Source: Pedobacter cryoconitis
Lineage (GTDB): Bacteria; Bacteroidota; Bacteroidia; Sphingobacteriales; Sphingobacteriaceae
Assembly (NCBI RefSeq): GCF_014200605.1
Contig: NZ_JACHCE010000011.1
Coordinates: forward strand, 159,838 to 223,837
Direction of reading: 5' to 3'
Length of the DNA stretch: 64,000 nucleotides
How positions within the stretch are numbered: position 1 is the stretch's first letter; every line of letters starts with the position of its first letter. The notes below the pieces were generated by a model that was given only the letters and a program-made list of their open reading frames with translations, had not been told where the DNA came from and made no database searches. A program made the translations under genes and the position numbers. Of this stretch, positions 36,101-45,398 are shown in pieces.

Positions 36101-38692
36101 TTCTCCTTCTGGTGCCTTGATACCATAGTAATTGGTAAATACATGGTAGGGGATAGAAAAATTATCAATACTGAAATTTCCTCCGGCCTCAAATACTTTG
36201 GTCGTAAAATTAGCTTTTAACACACCTGGTGCAGTCGCATTATCATTCAGATTTGTATTCACAGCTGCCATTCCGCTTTCATTTAACCTGCCTTCAAATA
36301 TGGTCTTGACCTGTGAGACGAAATTTACAGTCGGATTATCAAAATTGTAACCATCAAAACCAGGGAATGTCGTTTTCATTGTATTAAGGTTTACATCCAC
36401 TTTGGCTTTCAGGTTTTTCCCAACTGCACCAAATAGCCAGTTTGCAGAAAGGGTGGCAGTAGCTGTTGCACCTGTACCCAAATATTTGCGGCTGCCAATA
36501 TCAAAACCAATCTTCAGCCTGTTAGGCATAACGGTTTCAATTTTGATTGTTTTTTGAAACAGGGCTCCACCAGCTTTTACCTTAGCCGTCCAGTTTCCTG
36601 TCGGTGCAGTACTTTCTGTGGCTGTTTTGAAGGCATAAAATCCATTTAAAGCAGCACCGCTGATGGTTTTCTTAACCAGTTGTCCCTGTGGATTATATAG
36701 TTCAAAGGTAACCGGATAAGCAGCAGGGAGTTTTTTGAGTTTATCTTCCAGTATAAAAGATAAGAAGAGTGAATCTCCCGGTCTCCAAACACCGCGTTCT
36801 CCATAAATCAATCCTTTCAAACCATTTTGAACTACATCACCACTCACGTCAAAACGGCTCAGGGGCAGAGAATTTCCATCATCAAGTTTAAGATATCCCC
36901 GTTCGTCTCCATTTTTGGCAACAAGCAGAAAAGGTTTTCTTTTCAAGTCGAAAGAAGCCATACCATCGCCGTCAGTTTTTACGGTATGAATAACCTGGCG
37001 CTGATAATCTAATAATTCCAGTGTAACACCACTCAAACCTTTAGTAGTAAGCAGGTCAGTAGCAACGACCAGCATACTATTATCATTTCCTCTTTTGGCA
37101 ATGAGCCCGATATTGGAAACCAAAAGATTTCTGCTGGCAAATTTATCACTTGTATAATAGGATGGGGTACAGGGGTTATCTTTATCGCTCCAGTTATAAC
37201 CTGCTCCATAATAGTTATTATAGGTCTGCCAGAAATCATCATCTTCATCTATCTTTTCTCCATAATATCCATCTTCGCTATCCTCAGTTTCTGATTTTTC
37301 TTTAACACCCTGTGCACAATCCAGTATATTATAAGCCTGGCGGAAACTGAATGTAACCCTGTACATCGCACCGGGTTCAGCTTTAATGATCTTATCTAAA
37401 TCAAGTACAAACCTGTTTTTCTTATGAAGATTGAGTGTTTTGTCTTCATCCAGACGGATTTTTTTCTGTAGCAGAGGTTTACCAACCCGTCTTAATTCAT
37501 TTGCTTCCTTATAGTTATTGTTCTGGAAAAATTGTGGGATATTATTTTCATATACTTTAATAATCGTGACATCGACAGCTTTCAGGTTAACGGCTTCAAA
37601 AGGCAGGACCAGTTTTCCTGAATTTGGAAGTATTGTACCACTTCCTGCAATGGTCACCGTGGGCAACTTATTCTCAAATACAATATTTGCTGTCGTACTT
37701 GCGGTCAATGTGCGTTCATTGCTGTTGACAACACCTTTGTTTACCGTTAAGGTATAATTTCCAAGCAGCGGTTCGGGCGTGTAAATTTTGACCTGACTAC
37801 CGTCGATGGTATACCTTAAATCAGAACCGTTACCCAGTGTAATCAAACCTGTTAAATCCTGTCCTATGCCTACAGGTTCGGAAAACTGTACCAATGCATA
37901 ATCTTCCAGATTCTGTACTGCTTTTGTAGCCAGTACTTTAAATACACCATTAGCAGGTACAATTAATTTCTCTTCCCCTTTATTTTTGGCATCTATAGGA
38001 TCACCAGACCACTTAAGATTAAGTTTCTCTTCATTTGATGTTTTCCTGATACTATCAATCAGGAAAGTAGAAGTGTTTTTCTGAGGGTTATGCTGCCATT
38101 TAATTTTTAGATGCTGATTAAAATCCAGCTCCAGACACTTTTCCAATAATTTAGGATCTTCTTCGTCGGCTGTACTGATTTCACCAGTCAGCTTCATATA
38201 AGCTAAAGAGGTATTATTTTGGGAAATTAATCCATGCTGATTTAAGACCAGTCCGGGATTAATGACCCTGAATTCAAAATCAAAATCTTCCAGATCTTTC
38301 TCTGTTTCGGTTACTTTACCCAGATTAAAAGTAGCTGTATAGGTTTTTCCGGATTCTAGTTTCTCCTCAGGTCTGAACTCTACCGTTTGGGCATCAATCC
38401 AAAAAGTTTTTCCTTTCACAGCAGGGGAGAAGCTGAATAAACTCCGTTCATCAGGTTTGCCAATTTCGCCCATCGTTTTCACCTGACTGGCAAGCTGGAC
38501 CCTGATAAAGCTCTTTTTAGAGATGGTACCAGAAGTATATCCCTCAATATATTTAGCATAAGCCTGTTGATTTCCGGATAGCTTATGTTTTTTGAAAATA
38601 AAAAAAGCAGCTATTCCTATCAGAATAGCTGCAATTGAACCAATTAATATTGATTTTTTATTTTTGAAGAAGACGTTTTGTTCAGTATTCAT
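33113..38692 (-). CDS. Bacterial alpha-2-macroglobulin (YfhM-like protease trap)
   Basis: An 1859-residue periplasmic protein held by one N-terminal helix (residues 13-33), with no lipobox. It has MG beta domains, a bait-like middle region, and an A2M complement domain. The thioester motif is C1410-V-E-Q1413 in YPHGCVEQTTS, followed by the helical TED barrel (WPGEPAADEWGTNYAGHFLVEA). The intact Cys and Gln mean that covalent trapping of proteases is possible. It lies directly upstream of pbpC, the normal partner of type I bacterial A2M. Lipoprotein anchoring is usual in E. coli, so the helix anchor here is a small difference. Confidence 0.93.
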   Translation of the reverse strand: MNTEQNVFFKNKKSILIGSIAAILIGIAAFFIFKKHKLSGNQQAYAKYIEGYTSGTISKKSFIRVQLASQVKTMGEIGKPDERSLFSFSPAVKGKTFWIDAQTVEFRPEEKLESGKTYTATFNLGKVTETEKDLEDFDFEFRVINPGLVLNQHGLISQNNTSLAYMKLTGEISTADEEDPKLLEKCLELDFNQHLKIKWQHNPQKNTSTFLIDSIRKTSNEEKLNLKWSGDPIDAKNKGEEKLIVPANGVFKVLATKAVQNLEDYALVQFSEPVGIGQDLTGLITLGNGSDLRYTIDGSQVKIYTPEPLLGNYTLTVNKGVVNSNERTLTASTTANIVFENKLPTVTIAGSGTILPNSGKLVLPFEAVNLKAVDVTIIKVYENNIPQFFQNNNYKEANELRRVGKPLLQKKIRLDEDKTLNLHKKNRFVLDLDKIIKAEPGAMYRVTFSFRQAYNILDCAQGVKEKSETEDSEDGYYGEKIDEDDDFWQTYNNYYGAGYNWSDKDNPCTPSYYTSDKFASRNLLVSNIGLIAKRGNDNSMLVVATDLLTTKGLSGVTLELLDYQRQVIHTVKTDGDGMASFDLKRKPFLLVAKNGDERGYLKLDDGNSLPLSRFDVSGDVVQNGLKGLIYGERGVWRPGDSLFLSFILEDKLKKLPAAYPVTFELYNPQGQLVKKTISGAALNGFYAFKTATESTAPTGNWTAKVKAGGALFQKTIKIETVMPNRLKIGFDIGSRKYLGTGATATATLSANWLFGAVGKNLKAKVDVNLNTMKTTFPGFDGYNFDNPTVNFVSQVKTIFEGRLNESGMAAVNTNLNDNATAPGVLKANFTTKVFEAGGNFSIDNFSIPYHVFTNYYGIKAPEGEKLSGMLMTGKDHNFSIVNVNRDGKLLSGSKTVQVELYKVQWRWWWEQDTQNSFANFTQNEYNKLIQKENVVLQNGKGNWTLRINEPEWGRYLVLVRDLNGGHVTGKSVYADWPGWAQREQSSNPTEASMLSFTANKTKFNVGEEVVLTIPTGENGRALISIENGSRVLKTYWTDTKKGQTQFKFKAEKNMAPNVFANVTLLQPHAQTVNDLPIRMYGAIPLIIEDPETILKPVIKMADKIKPETENTITVSEQNGKAMTYTIALVDEGLLDLTRFKTPDPHAVFYAREGLGVKTWDLFDYVLGAWGGNLERILSIGGDGSVNRNLNPAKANRFTAVVKYMGPFALGKGGSQTHKFKLPQYIGAVRAMVIAGQDGAYGAAEKSVQVKKPLMVLATLPRVIGPGESFILPVTVFATEKNLKNVAVQLQTQNLQVSGLKTRQLTYAQPGEQMAYFEVTVPQMTGIAKVKIVAQSGAEKAVYDLEVDIRNPNPYVTNVISAIIQPGQSWTTNYLPLGIAGSNSGSVELSAIPPVNLKKRLGYLMQYPHGCVEQTTSAVFPQLFLNKLSPLTEQQKAQTDRNIKAGINRLRSFQTPEGGLAYWPGEPAADEWGTNYAGHFLVEAQNSGYNIPVGMLDEVLRYLKGKAGSWVPNSNNFYGGDLSQAYRLYVLALARKPEMAAMNRLRAFEYLSVSAKWRLAAAYQLAGQASAANALIKGLDVTIKPYTQLGGTYGSDSRDEAMILETLTLMGQKGKAAQVLQTLAAKLGTDSWYSTQTTAYSLLAVAKFCGQNSASAKLNYTYQLDGKKGAFNGNQYLSSLPINFKGKTAILTNHGQTVLFARLILDGQPAAGQNNFKPNNPDILDMSVSYKLLNGKPIDPSVLKQGLDFYAEVVLKNPGKMGLYEQMALTQIFPSGWEIINTRVNDNESIIASSPYTYRDVRDDRVFTYFNLRENETVTYKVLLNASYIGKYYLSAIQCEAMYNNTISATQDGKWVQVIK

Positions 38693-38747
38693 ATTTCCAT
38701 GACAAAGTGATGTGAGGGAAAATACGAAAAATTATTGAACTGGAAAT

Positions 38748-39152
38748 CTATTTAATCATTACGCCTGGTTTATTAATCAGCGGGATTCTTATCAGATTAT
38801 CGTCCACTATACTTTCTGGCAGAAAGATGAATTTTTTATCATATATCGTACCGTCAATGTAATAACTCAGCCAATATTCATTGGTCAATCCAAAAACCTC
38901 TGTGTCTATAGCCTCAACTCCTTTAAAAGAGTTAGCAGGAATATCGCCTAAAAAATGGCGTAATATGGAAGTTTTCACTAATCTGCCATCCTTTTCACCA
39001 TATCCTTTAGAGCTGATCAGCACATTGTCAATTTGCACATTTTTCAAATTGATCAGATAAACTGTCCAGTTTTTAACTTCTGGTGTTTCACTGATCAGCA
39101 CGACTGCCATCGCAAGGTCTTCTACTATATTTTCCGGCAGGTCTTTCTTCAT
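38748..39152 (-). CDS. Conserved hypothetical protein downstream of topA
   Basis: A 134-residue soluble protein. It has an N-terminal helix (LPENIVEDLAMAVVL) and a beta-rich core: VYLINLKNVQIDNVLISSKGYGE, then EYWLSYYIDGTIYDKKFIFLP. No catalytic motif is visible. Its start lies only 3 bp after the stop of topA, so it should be co-transcribed with topoisomerase I. No function is claimed. Confidence 0.7.
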   Translation of the reverse strand: MKKDLPENIVEDLAMAVVLISETPEVKNWTVYLINLKNVQIDNVLISSKGYGEKDGRLVKTSILRHFLGDIPANSFKGVEAIDTEVFGLTNEYWLSYYIDGTIYDKKFIFLPESIVDDNLIRIPLINKPGVMIK

Positions 39153-39155
39153 ATT

Positions 39156-41753
39156 TTATTTCTTTTTTACTGGGGCTTTTTTCTTTGCAGGAGCTTTAGC
39201 TGCTGCACTTTTAGTTCCGGCAGCTTTAGTACCAGCCGCCTTTTTCTTCGTCGCCTTTGGCTCAAAAGCATTTGGTACCTGTTCAACAATTAGTTTTTTA
39301 ACCTCTTCCAAAGAAAGTACAGCAAGGTCTTCTGGTGTGTATTTTTCTGAGGTAGCAGGGTTTTTACCCAGTTTAAGCATATCTTTTCCAAAACGGATGA
39401 AAGGTCCCCATCTGCCATTTTCGATTGCTATTTTATCTGCAGTCCATTGCTGAATAAATCTGTTGGCTTCTTTCTCTACCTTTTTAGAAATCAGTTCAGC
39501 GATATCACTATCAGATAATGCATCAAAGTTATAAGCTTTAGGTACATTGATAAAAAGGTCATTCCATTTAATAAACGGTCCGAAACGTCCGGTCCCTTTA
39601 GTTACAGGCAAGCCTTCATAGTGAGCTACGGGAGCATCGGCTGTGATCTTTTCTTCAATGATAACTATCGCGCGGCTCTGATCAACGGTTAGCGGATCTT
39701 CGTTTTTAGGAATAGAGATATAAGTCTCTCCCCATTTCACATAAGGTCCGAAACGGCCAACACCAACAGCAACTTCTTTATCTTTATAATTTTCAAGCTG
39801 GAAAGGTAATCTGAATTGCTCTAAAGCATCTTCAAGTGTAACCGTTGCAACTGATTGAGACTTCATCAGACTAGCATACTTTGGCTTTTCTTCGTCATCG
39901 TTCTGACCGATTTGTACCAGAGGGCCAAATTTACCAACCTTAGCGTAAACATTTTTACCACTTACCGGGTCAACACCCAATAAGCGTTCTCCATTCGCTC
40001 TGTCAGCAGTTTCAGTGGTAACTTCAACTTCTTTATGGAAAGGAGTATAAAAAGCGTGCAGCATTTTTGTCCAGTTCTGTAATCCCTGGGCAATCTCATC
40101 AAATTCCTTTTCTACTTTAGCAGTGAAATTAAAATCGACAATACCTTTAAAATGCTCTACCAGGAAATCATTTACGACTTCACCGATATCAGTAGGGAAC
40201 AATTTAGCTTTCTCTGCACCGGTTATTTCCGTTTTAATATCTTTAGTTACCTGACCGTTTTCAAGCACAATTGAACCAAAAGAACGGCTGCGTCCATCAC
40301 GATCTTCTTTCACTACATAACCACGATTCTGGATTGTTGAAATAGTAGGTGCATAAGTTGAAGGGCGGCCAATGCCAAGCTCTTCCAGTTTTTTAACCAG
40401 GCTTGCCTCGGTATATCTTGCCGGTGGACGGGAGAAACGCTCTGTTGCGTTCATTACGTTTAGAGACAGTTCCTGGCCATTAGCTAATGGAGGAAGAATA
40501 TTTTCATTGTCTTTTTCTTCCACGTCATCATCATCACTCGATTCCAGGTAGACTTTAAGGAAACCATCAAATTTCATGACTTCACCTTCAGCTACCAGAT
40601 TTTCGCTGCGTGTACTAACTGCAATTTGTGCTGTAGTTTTTTCAAACAAAGCCTCGCTCATCTGAGAAGCGATAGCACGTTTCCAGATAAGCTCATACAG
40701 ACGTTGCTCAGAACTATCTCCTGTTACGGTATGCTGATCAAAGTAAGTAGGACGGATGGCCTCATGCGCTTCCTGAGCACCCGCCGATTTAGTTTTATAC
40801 GTTCTTGGGTGATGATATTTTTGTCCGTAAGCAGAATTGATCTCATTTGCTGCAGCTGTTAAAGCTGTTTCAGATAAGTTTACAGAATCTGTTCTCATGT
40901 AAGTGATCTTTCCACTTTCATATAAACGCTGTGCAACCTGCATGGTACGTGATACCGGGAATCCCAGTTTCCTGGATGCTTCCTGTTGTAAAGTCGAAGT
41001 TGTAAAAGGGGCCGCAGGATTACGTTTGGCAGGTTTTGTTTCCAGGCTGCTGATTTTAAAACCGGCATTGATACAGTCGCGTACAAATTTCTCTGCATCT
41101 GCTTCCTGTTCAAATCGCTGAGGTAATTCTGCTTTCACAAATTCCCTTGCTTTTCCTGTGCTGAATCTCGCTGTAATTTTATAGGCAGCGGCAGCATTAA
41201 ACTTATTTACTTCACGTTCTCTGTCTACAATAAGACGTACAGCTACTGATTGTACACGGCCGGCAGATAATGAAGGTTTCACTTTTTTCCATAATACAGG
41301 AGAAAGTTCGAAACCTACCAGGCGATCTAACACCCGTCTTGCCTGTTGTGCATTAACCAGGTTATAATCAATTGTTCTTGGAGATTCAATCGCTTTTAAA
41401 ATCGCAGGCTTGGTGATCTCGTGAAAAACAATACGTTTAGTCTTGTTTTCTTTCAGTCCCAGCGTTTCGTATAAGTGCCAGGAAATTGCTTCCCCTTCAC
41501 GGTCCTCATCGGAGGCGAGCCATACCATCTCGGCTTCCTTTGCTAATTTCTTAAGTTCAGCTACCACCTGCTTTTTATCGGCGGGTACTTCATAGGTTTG
41601 GGCGAAGTCATTCTCTGTATCTATTCCCATATCTCCTTTAACGAGGTCACGGATGTGTCCGTAACTTGATTTAACAAGGAAATCTTTACCCAAATACCCT
41701 TCTATTGTTTTTGCTTTCGCAGGTGATTCAACTATTAATAAATTTTTGGCCAT
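39156..41753 (-). CDS. topA: DNA topoisomerase I
   Basis: Type IA topoisomerase that relaxes negative supercoils behind transcription. The Toprim domain (IVESPAKAKTIEGYLG, then SDEDREGEAIS near residue 81) and the nucleophile Y285 in ITYMRTDS are intact. The C-terminal third carries several TopoI-C repeats of the pattern VGVGRFGPYVKWG instead of zinc ribbons. The end is a Lys/Ala-rich tail (AAAKAPAKKKAPVKKK), probably for DNA binding. The 865-residue length fits Bacteroidota TopA. Confidence 0.97.
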   Translation of the reverse strand: MAKNLLIVESPAKAKTIEGYLGKDFLVKSSYGHIRDLVKGDMGIDTENDFAQTYEVPADKKQVVAELKKLAKEAEMVWLASDEDREGEAISWHLYETLGLKENKTKRIVFHEITKPAILKAIESPRTIDYNLVNAQQARRVLDRLVGFELSPVLWKKVKPSLSAGRVQSVAVRLIVDREREVNKFNAAAAYKITARFSTGKAREFVKAELPQRFEQEADAEKFVRDCINAGFKISSLETKPAKRNPAAPFTTSTLQQEASRKLGFPVSRTMQVAQRLYESGKITYMRTDSVNLSETALTAAANEINSAYGQKYHHPRTYKTKSAGAQEAHEAIRPTYFDQHTVTGDSSEQRLYELIWKRAIASQMSEALFEKTTAQIAVSTRSENLVAEGEVMKFDGFLKVYLESSDDDDVEEKDNENILPPLANGQELSLNVMNATERFSRPPARYTEASLVKKLEELGIGRPSTYAPTISTIQNRGYVVKEDRDGRSRSFGSIVLENGQVTKDIKTEITGAEKAKLFPTDIGEVVNDFLVEHFKGIVDFNFTAKVEKEFDEIAQGLQNWTKMLHAFYTPFHKEVEVTTETADRANGERLLGVDPVSGKNVYAKVGKFGPLVQIGQNDDEEKPKYASLMKSQSVATVTLEDALEQFRLPFQLENYKDKEVAVGVGRFGPYVKWGETYISIPKNEDPLTVDQSRAIVIIEEKITADAPVAHYEGLPVTKGTGRFGPFIKWNDLFINVPKAYNFDALSDSDIAELISKKVEKEANRFIQQWTADKIAIENGRWGPFIRFGKDMLKLGKNPATSEKYTPEDLAVLSLEEVKKLIVEQVPNAFEPKATKKKAAGTKAAGTKSAAAKAPAKKKAPVKKK

Positions 41754-41979
41754 CTAGAAGGTTTTTCTGCAAATAAAACTATAAATAAGCCTAAAATCAA
41801 AATTCTACCAAGAATAAATATCAAAAAGAATAATTCGGGTGTTGAAAATATTGCTCATTTCTTAAATCCAGAAGCTTAAATACAGCGTATTACAGATAGG
41901 AATCGATTAAGTTTACCTTCCTATTATATACGTGTAAAAAATTTGTACCTATATTCGTTGTAACATAAAATTTAAAACT

Positions 41980-42489
41980 ATGAACACCCTACTTATTTTA
42001 TTCAGTTTGTTATTTACACCACCGCAAAGTATTTACGATTTTACCTTTAAAACAATTGATGGTAAAGAGGTTAAGCTTTCGAAGTTCAAGGGTAAAAAGA
42101 TTCTGATTGTGAACACAGCTTCTAAATGCGGATATACCCCTCAATACGAAGACCTGGAAAAATTACATCAGAAATATGGTAAGGATGTAGTCCTTATTGG
42201 TTTTCCTGCAGGTAATTTTGGCGGACAGGAACTGGCTACCAATTCAGAGATACAGGATTTCTGTAAAAAGAATTTTGGCGTTACCTTTTTATTAAGTGAA
42301 AAAGTGAGTGTAAAAGGAAATGACATTAATCCGATTTTCAAATACCTGACTTCAGCAAGTAATTCTGATTTTACAGGAGATATCAAATGGAATTTCGAGA
42401 AATTCCTGATTAATGAAAAAGGAGAGCTGGTTCACCGTTTCCGTTCTCAGGTTACCCCGTTAAGCGCTGAGCTGACTAAAAACTTGTAA
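41980..42489 (+). CDS. Glutathione peroxidase family thiol peroxidase
   Basis: Peroxidase of the GPx fold. The peroxidatic cysteine is C50 in NTASKCGYTPQY (Cys, not selenocysteine). The Gln and Trp/Asn partners are seen in FPAGNFGGQE and DIKWNFEKFLI. A short hydrophobic N-terminus (LLILFSLLFTPPQS) could be a signal peptide and would place it in the periplasm. Such enzymes usually use thioredoxin rather than glutathione in Bacteroidota. A strong terminator follows. Confidence 0.92.
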   Translation: MNTLLILFSLLFTPPQSIYDFTFKTIDGKEVKLSKFKGKKILIVNTASKCGYTPQYEDLEKLHQKYGKDVVLIGFPAGNFGGQELATNSEIQDFCKKNFGVTFLLSEKVSVKGNDINPIFKYLTSASNSDFTGDIKWNFEKFLINEKGELVHRFRSQVTPLSAELTKNL

Positions 42490-42532
42490 CAATTGCTATA
42501 CAAAGCCCCTAAAGGCTATTTATACAGCATTC

Positions 42533-42568
42533 AGAGAAATCTTTTAACCGGGATTTCTCTTTTTTTTA
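42533..42568 (+). terminator. Terminator after the GPx gene
   Basis: AGAGAAATC stem, 10-nt loop, GATTTCTCT and a run of eight T. Confidence 0.9.
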
Positions 42569-42592
42569 CCGCTGAATGCTGTGCATTTGATT

Positions 42593-42600
42593 TACATTTG
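42593..42600 (+). promoter_or_regulatory. -7 promoter box of the split 5'-nucleotidase operon
   Basis: TACATTTG (TAnnTTTG) lies 16 nt before the ATG at 42617. A possible GTG start at 42581 would lie upstream of this box, so the box also decides the start. Confidence 0.6.
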
Positions 42601-42616
42601 CAACTTAATTACAACT

Positions 42617-43381
42617 ATGCAAAATTCAGTACAACTCAGGACGGTTAGTTTTATTCTGGGTTCCATTTTTTTAAGCTCATGCAGCAGCAATTATCAACTC
42701 GTTAAATCAAATCGTGCAGAATATGCAGTGACGAAAGATGTAGCAGCAGACAGTTCGATTATCCGCACTTATCAGCCTTATAAATTGAAACTTGATTCAC
42801 AAATGAATGAGGTTTTGGGTTATTCAGAAAACGAGCTGACTAAAAAAATCGTTGGAGGAGAATCTTCATTAGGGAACTTTTTTTCTGATGCTGCCCTGTT
42901 CGAAGCCAGGAAAACAGATCCGCAAATTGATTTCACTATGCCGAGTACAAATGGCGGATTACGTAACGATTTGCCTTTAGGCGCTATCACCTTATCCAAT
43001 GTTTTTGAGTTGATGCCATTTGAGAATGAATTGATTGTTTTTGAAATCAAAGGGATAGAAGTTGAGTCTTTACTGAATTATATCGCACGTACAGGCGGAC
43101 AGCCGGTTAGTGGGTTAACCATGAAAATTATAGCAGGCAAACCTGCTGATGTGATGATCAGCGGTCAATCATTTGACCGTACAAAAAACTATCATGTTCT
43201 GACTTCTGATTATATAGCAGGTGGCGGTGACGGCATCAGTAGTTTTAAAGACCCAATATCAAGTAAGGTATTAGGGCTTAAAATTCGTGATGCATTAATT
43301 AAGTATATCAAAGAGAGTAAGGAAAAAGGAAAAAAGATCAGTTCAAAATTAGACGGGAGGATGACCAATGATAAATCGTAG
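42617..43381 (+). CDS. 5'-nucleotidase C-terminal domain lipoprotein
   Basis: Encodes only the substrate-binding C-terminal half of UshA-type nucleotidases. The chosen start gives a lipoprotein signal with lipobox LSSC near residue 22 (ILGSIFLSSCSSN), so it should be membrane-attached. Family motifs are LGNFFSDAALFEARKTDP, TNGGLRNDLPLGAIT, and YIAGGGDGISSF near the end. The metal-binding catalytic half is the next gene, which overlaps it by 14 bp. The two proteins must therefore work together. The split arrangement recurs in Bacteroidota. Confidence 0.9.
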   Translation: MQNSVQLRTVSFILGSIFLSSCSSNYQLVKSNRAEYAVTKDVAADSSIIRTYQPYKLKLDSQMNEVLGYSENELTKKIVGGESSLGNFFSDAALFEARKTDPQIDFTMPSTNGGLRNDLPLGAITLSNVFELMPFENELIVFEIKGIEVESLLNYIARTGGQPVSGLTMKIIAGKPADVMISGQSFDRTKNYHVLTSDYIAGGGDGISSFKDPISSKVLGLKIRDALIKYIKESKEKGKKISSKLDGRMTNDKS

Positions 43382-44300
43382 AAAATTCATAAAAACCGGG
43401 GGTATTGCAGCAGCAGCAACTGCTTTAAGTATACATTCTTTAGATGCTATTGCAAATGGAGGAATGAAACAGCTGACTATTTTACATACCAACGATGTGC
43501 ATAGCCGGATTGAACCTTTTCCTATGGATGGTTCCCGTAATCAGGGGCTTGGTGGCGTAGCCCGCAGATCGGCCCTGATTAAAAAGATCAGAGCTGAACA
43601 GCCCAATGTTTTATTGCTGGATGCAGGAGATATTTTTCAGGGTACACCTTACTTTAATTTATATGGCGGAGAGCTTGAAATAAAGCTTATGAGCGATATG
43701 GGTTATGACGCAGCAACTATGGGGAACCATGATTTTGATAATGGGGTGGAAGGATTCTATAAACAGCTTCCGCATGCTAACTTTCCGATTCTGGTCAGCA
43801 ATTACGATTTCTCAGATACTATTATGCATCAATCCACAAAACCGTTTAAGATCTTCAATAAAGGAGGTTTGAAAATAGGTGTTTTTGGAATTGGTATTGA
43901 ACTCAAAGGACTGGTAGGAGAGAAGAACTACGGAAATACGATTTATCAGGATCCTGTTTTAAAAGCAAATGAAGTTGCAGGCTTATTGAAAAATGAGCAT
44001 AAATGTGATCTAATTATATGTCTGTCTCACCTGGGATATAAATATTCAGATAACAAAGTCTCCGATCAGACACTGGCACAGAATAATGAGCATATCGATT
44101 TAATCATCGGTGGGCATACCCATACATTTATGGCTAAACCGCAGGACGTTAAAAATAAGGCAGGCAGAATAACCACAATTAACCAGGTCGGTTTCGCAGG
44201 GATAAACTTAGGCCGTATTGATTATTATTTTGAATCATACAGAGGAAAGAAGCTACTCACTTCTTCACCCTATATGATTTCAGATCAGCTGGATAGCTAA
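43368..44300 (+). CDS. 5'-nucleotidase metallophosphatase domain protein, Tat signal
   Basis: Catalytic half of a UshA-like nucleotidase. The twin-arginine signal NRRKFIKTGGIAAAATALS is followed by the metallophosphatase motifs LHTNDVHSR, DAGDIFQGTPYFN, GNHDFDNG, CLSHLGYKYSD and GGHTHTFM, which bind two metals. It would hydrolyse nucleotides or nucleotide sugars outside the cytoplasm. Its partner half is the overlapping upstream lipoprotein. It is convergent with mnmA, 6 bp away. Confidence 0.92.
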   Translation: MINRRKFIKTGGIAAAATALSIHSLDAIANGGMKQLTILHTNDVHSRIEPFPMDGSRNQGLGGVARRSALIKKIRAEQPNVLLLDAGDIFQGTPYFNLYGGELEIKLMSDMGYDAATMGNHDFDNGVEGFYKQLPHANFPILVSNYDFSDTIMHQSTKPFKIFNKGGLKIGVFGIGIELKGLVGEKNYGNTIYQDPVLKANEVAGLLKNEHKCDLIICLSHLGYKYSDNKVSDQTLAQNNEHIDLIIGGHTHTFMAKPQDVKNKAGRITTINQVGFAGINLGRIDYYFESYRGKKLLTSSPYMISDQLDS

Positions 44301-44306
44301 AATTAT

Positions 44307-45398
44307 TTAGACAAGGAAACCGCCTCCTAAAAGGTCGTTTCCTTCATAGAAAACAGCAGATTGACCAGGAGCAATTGCAGAAACGTTGTGATCAAATACC
44401 ACGCGCATTCTGTCTTTCTCCTGAACGATGGTACTTAACATACCTGCATCTTTATAACGTATTTTGGTAATCACATTATCCATTGGTTCCAATATATTCT
44501 CATATTTGATCAGGTTAATGTTACGTACCATTGCTTCACGTCTTTCCAGCTCTTCAGCTCTTCCAAGCATTACTGTATTGCTTTCAGGAAGGATCTGGGT
44601 TACAAACATAGGCTCGCCAAAAGCGATACCTAAACCTTTACGCTGCCCGATAGTATAAAAAGGATAACCTTTATGCTGTCCGACAATCATTCCATCACTG
44701 GTGATGAAATTTCCACCTGCAACACGGTCTTCCAGATCTTCAACTTTATGTTTCAGGAAAGAACGGTAATCATTTTCAGGAACAAAACAGATCTCGTAAC
44801 TCTCACTCTTTTTTGCCAGTTCTTCCTGTCCCATGTCCAATGCCATTTGTCTGATATCAGCTTTCGCGAAAGATCCCAATGGAAATTGTGTACGGGCAAG
44901 GTTTTCCTGAGAAACACCCCATAAAACATAAGACTGATCTTTATTCTCGTCCAGTCCTTTAGAAATTACATGTCTGCCGTTCTCATGTTGTCTGACATTT
45001 GCATAATGACCGGTAGCGATAAATTCACAGTCCAGTTTATTTGCACGTTTCAGCAATGCTTCCCACTTGATGTGGGTATTGCACAGTACACATGGGTTAG
45101 GCGTACGTCCTGCAAGATATTCGTCAACAAAATTATCAATTACATAGTCACCAAATTCTTCTCTGATGTCTAATATATAATGTGGAAATCCATAATTTAC
45201 TGCTAATGTACGGGCATCATTGATGCTGTCAAGACTGCAGCAACCGGTTTCTTTACTATTACTTCCGGATGTTGCATAGTCCCAGGTCTTCATTGTTAAG
45301 CCAATTACTTCATACCCTTGTTCGTGTAACATTACTGCTGCTACCGAACTATCTACACCGCCACTCATGGCTACCAGAATTCTACCCCTTTTACTCAT
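44307..45398 (-). CDS. mnmA: tRNA-specific 2-thiouridylase
   Basis: Adds the 2-thio group at wobble U34 of tRNA-Lys, Glu and Gln. PP-loop SGGVDSS starts at residue 12. The two catalytic cysteines are C103 (NPCVLCN) and C204 (YEICFVP). The TIGQRKGLGIAFGEP motif is standard. Length 363. One of its substrates, tRNA-Lys(UUU), is encoded 2.7 kb away at 48064. No sulfur-relay genes are adjacent. Confidence 0.96.
   Translation of the reverse strand: MSKRGRILVAMSGGVDSSVAAVMLHEQGYEVIGLTMKTWDYATSGSNSKETGCCSLDSINDARTLAVNYGFPHYILDIREEFGDYVIDNFVDEYLAGRTPNPCVLCNTHIKWEALLKRANKLDCEFIATGHYANVRQHENGRHVISKGLDENKDQSYVLWGVSQENLARTQFPLGSFAKADIRQMALDMGQEELAKKSESYEICFVPENDYRSFLKHKVEDLEDRVAGGNFITSDGMIVGQHKGYPFYTIGQRKGLGIAFGEPMFVTQILPESNTVMLGRAEELERREAMVRNINLIKYENILEPMDNVITKIRYKDAGMLSTIVQEKDRMRVVFDHNVSAIAPGQSAVFYEGNDLLGGGFLV

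Noticed and set aside
42581..42616. GTG start for the nucleotidase C-terminal lipoprotein
   Set aside because: It lies upstream of the -7 box and would spoil the lipoprotein signal.
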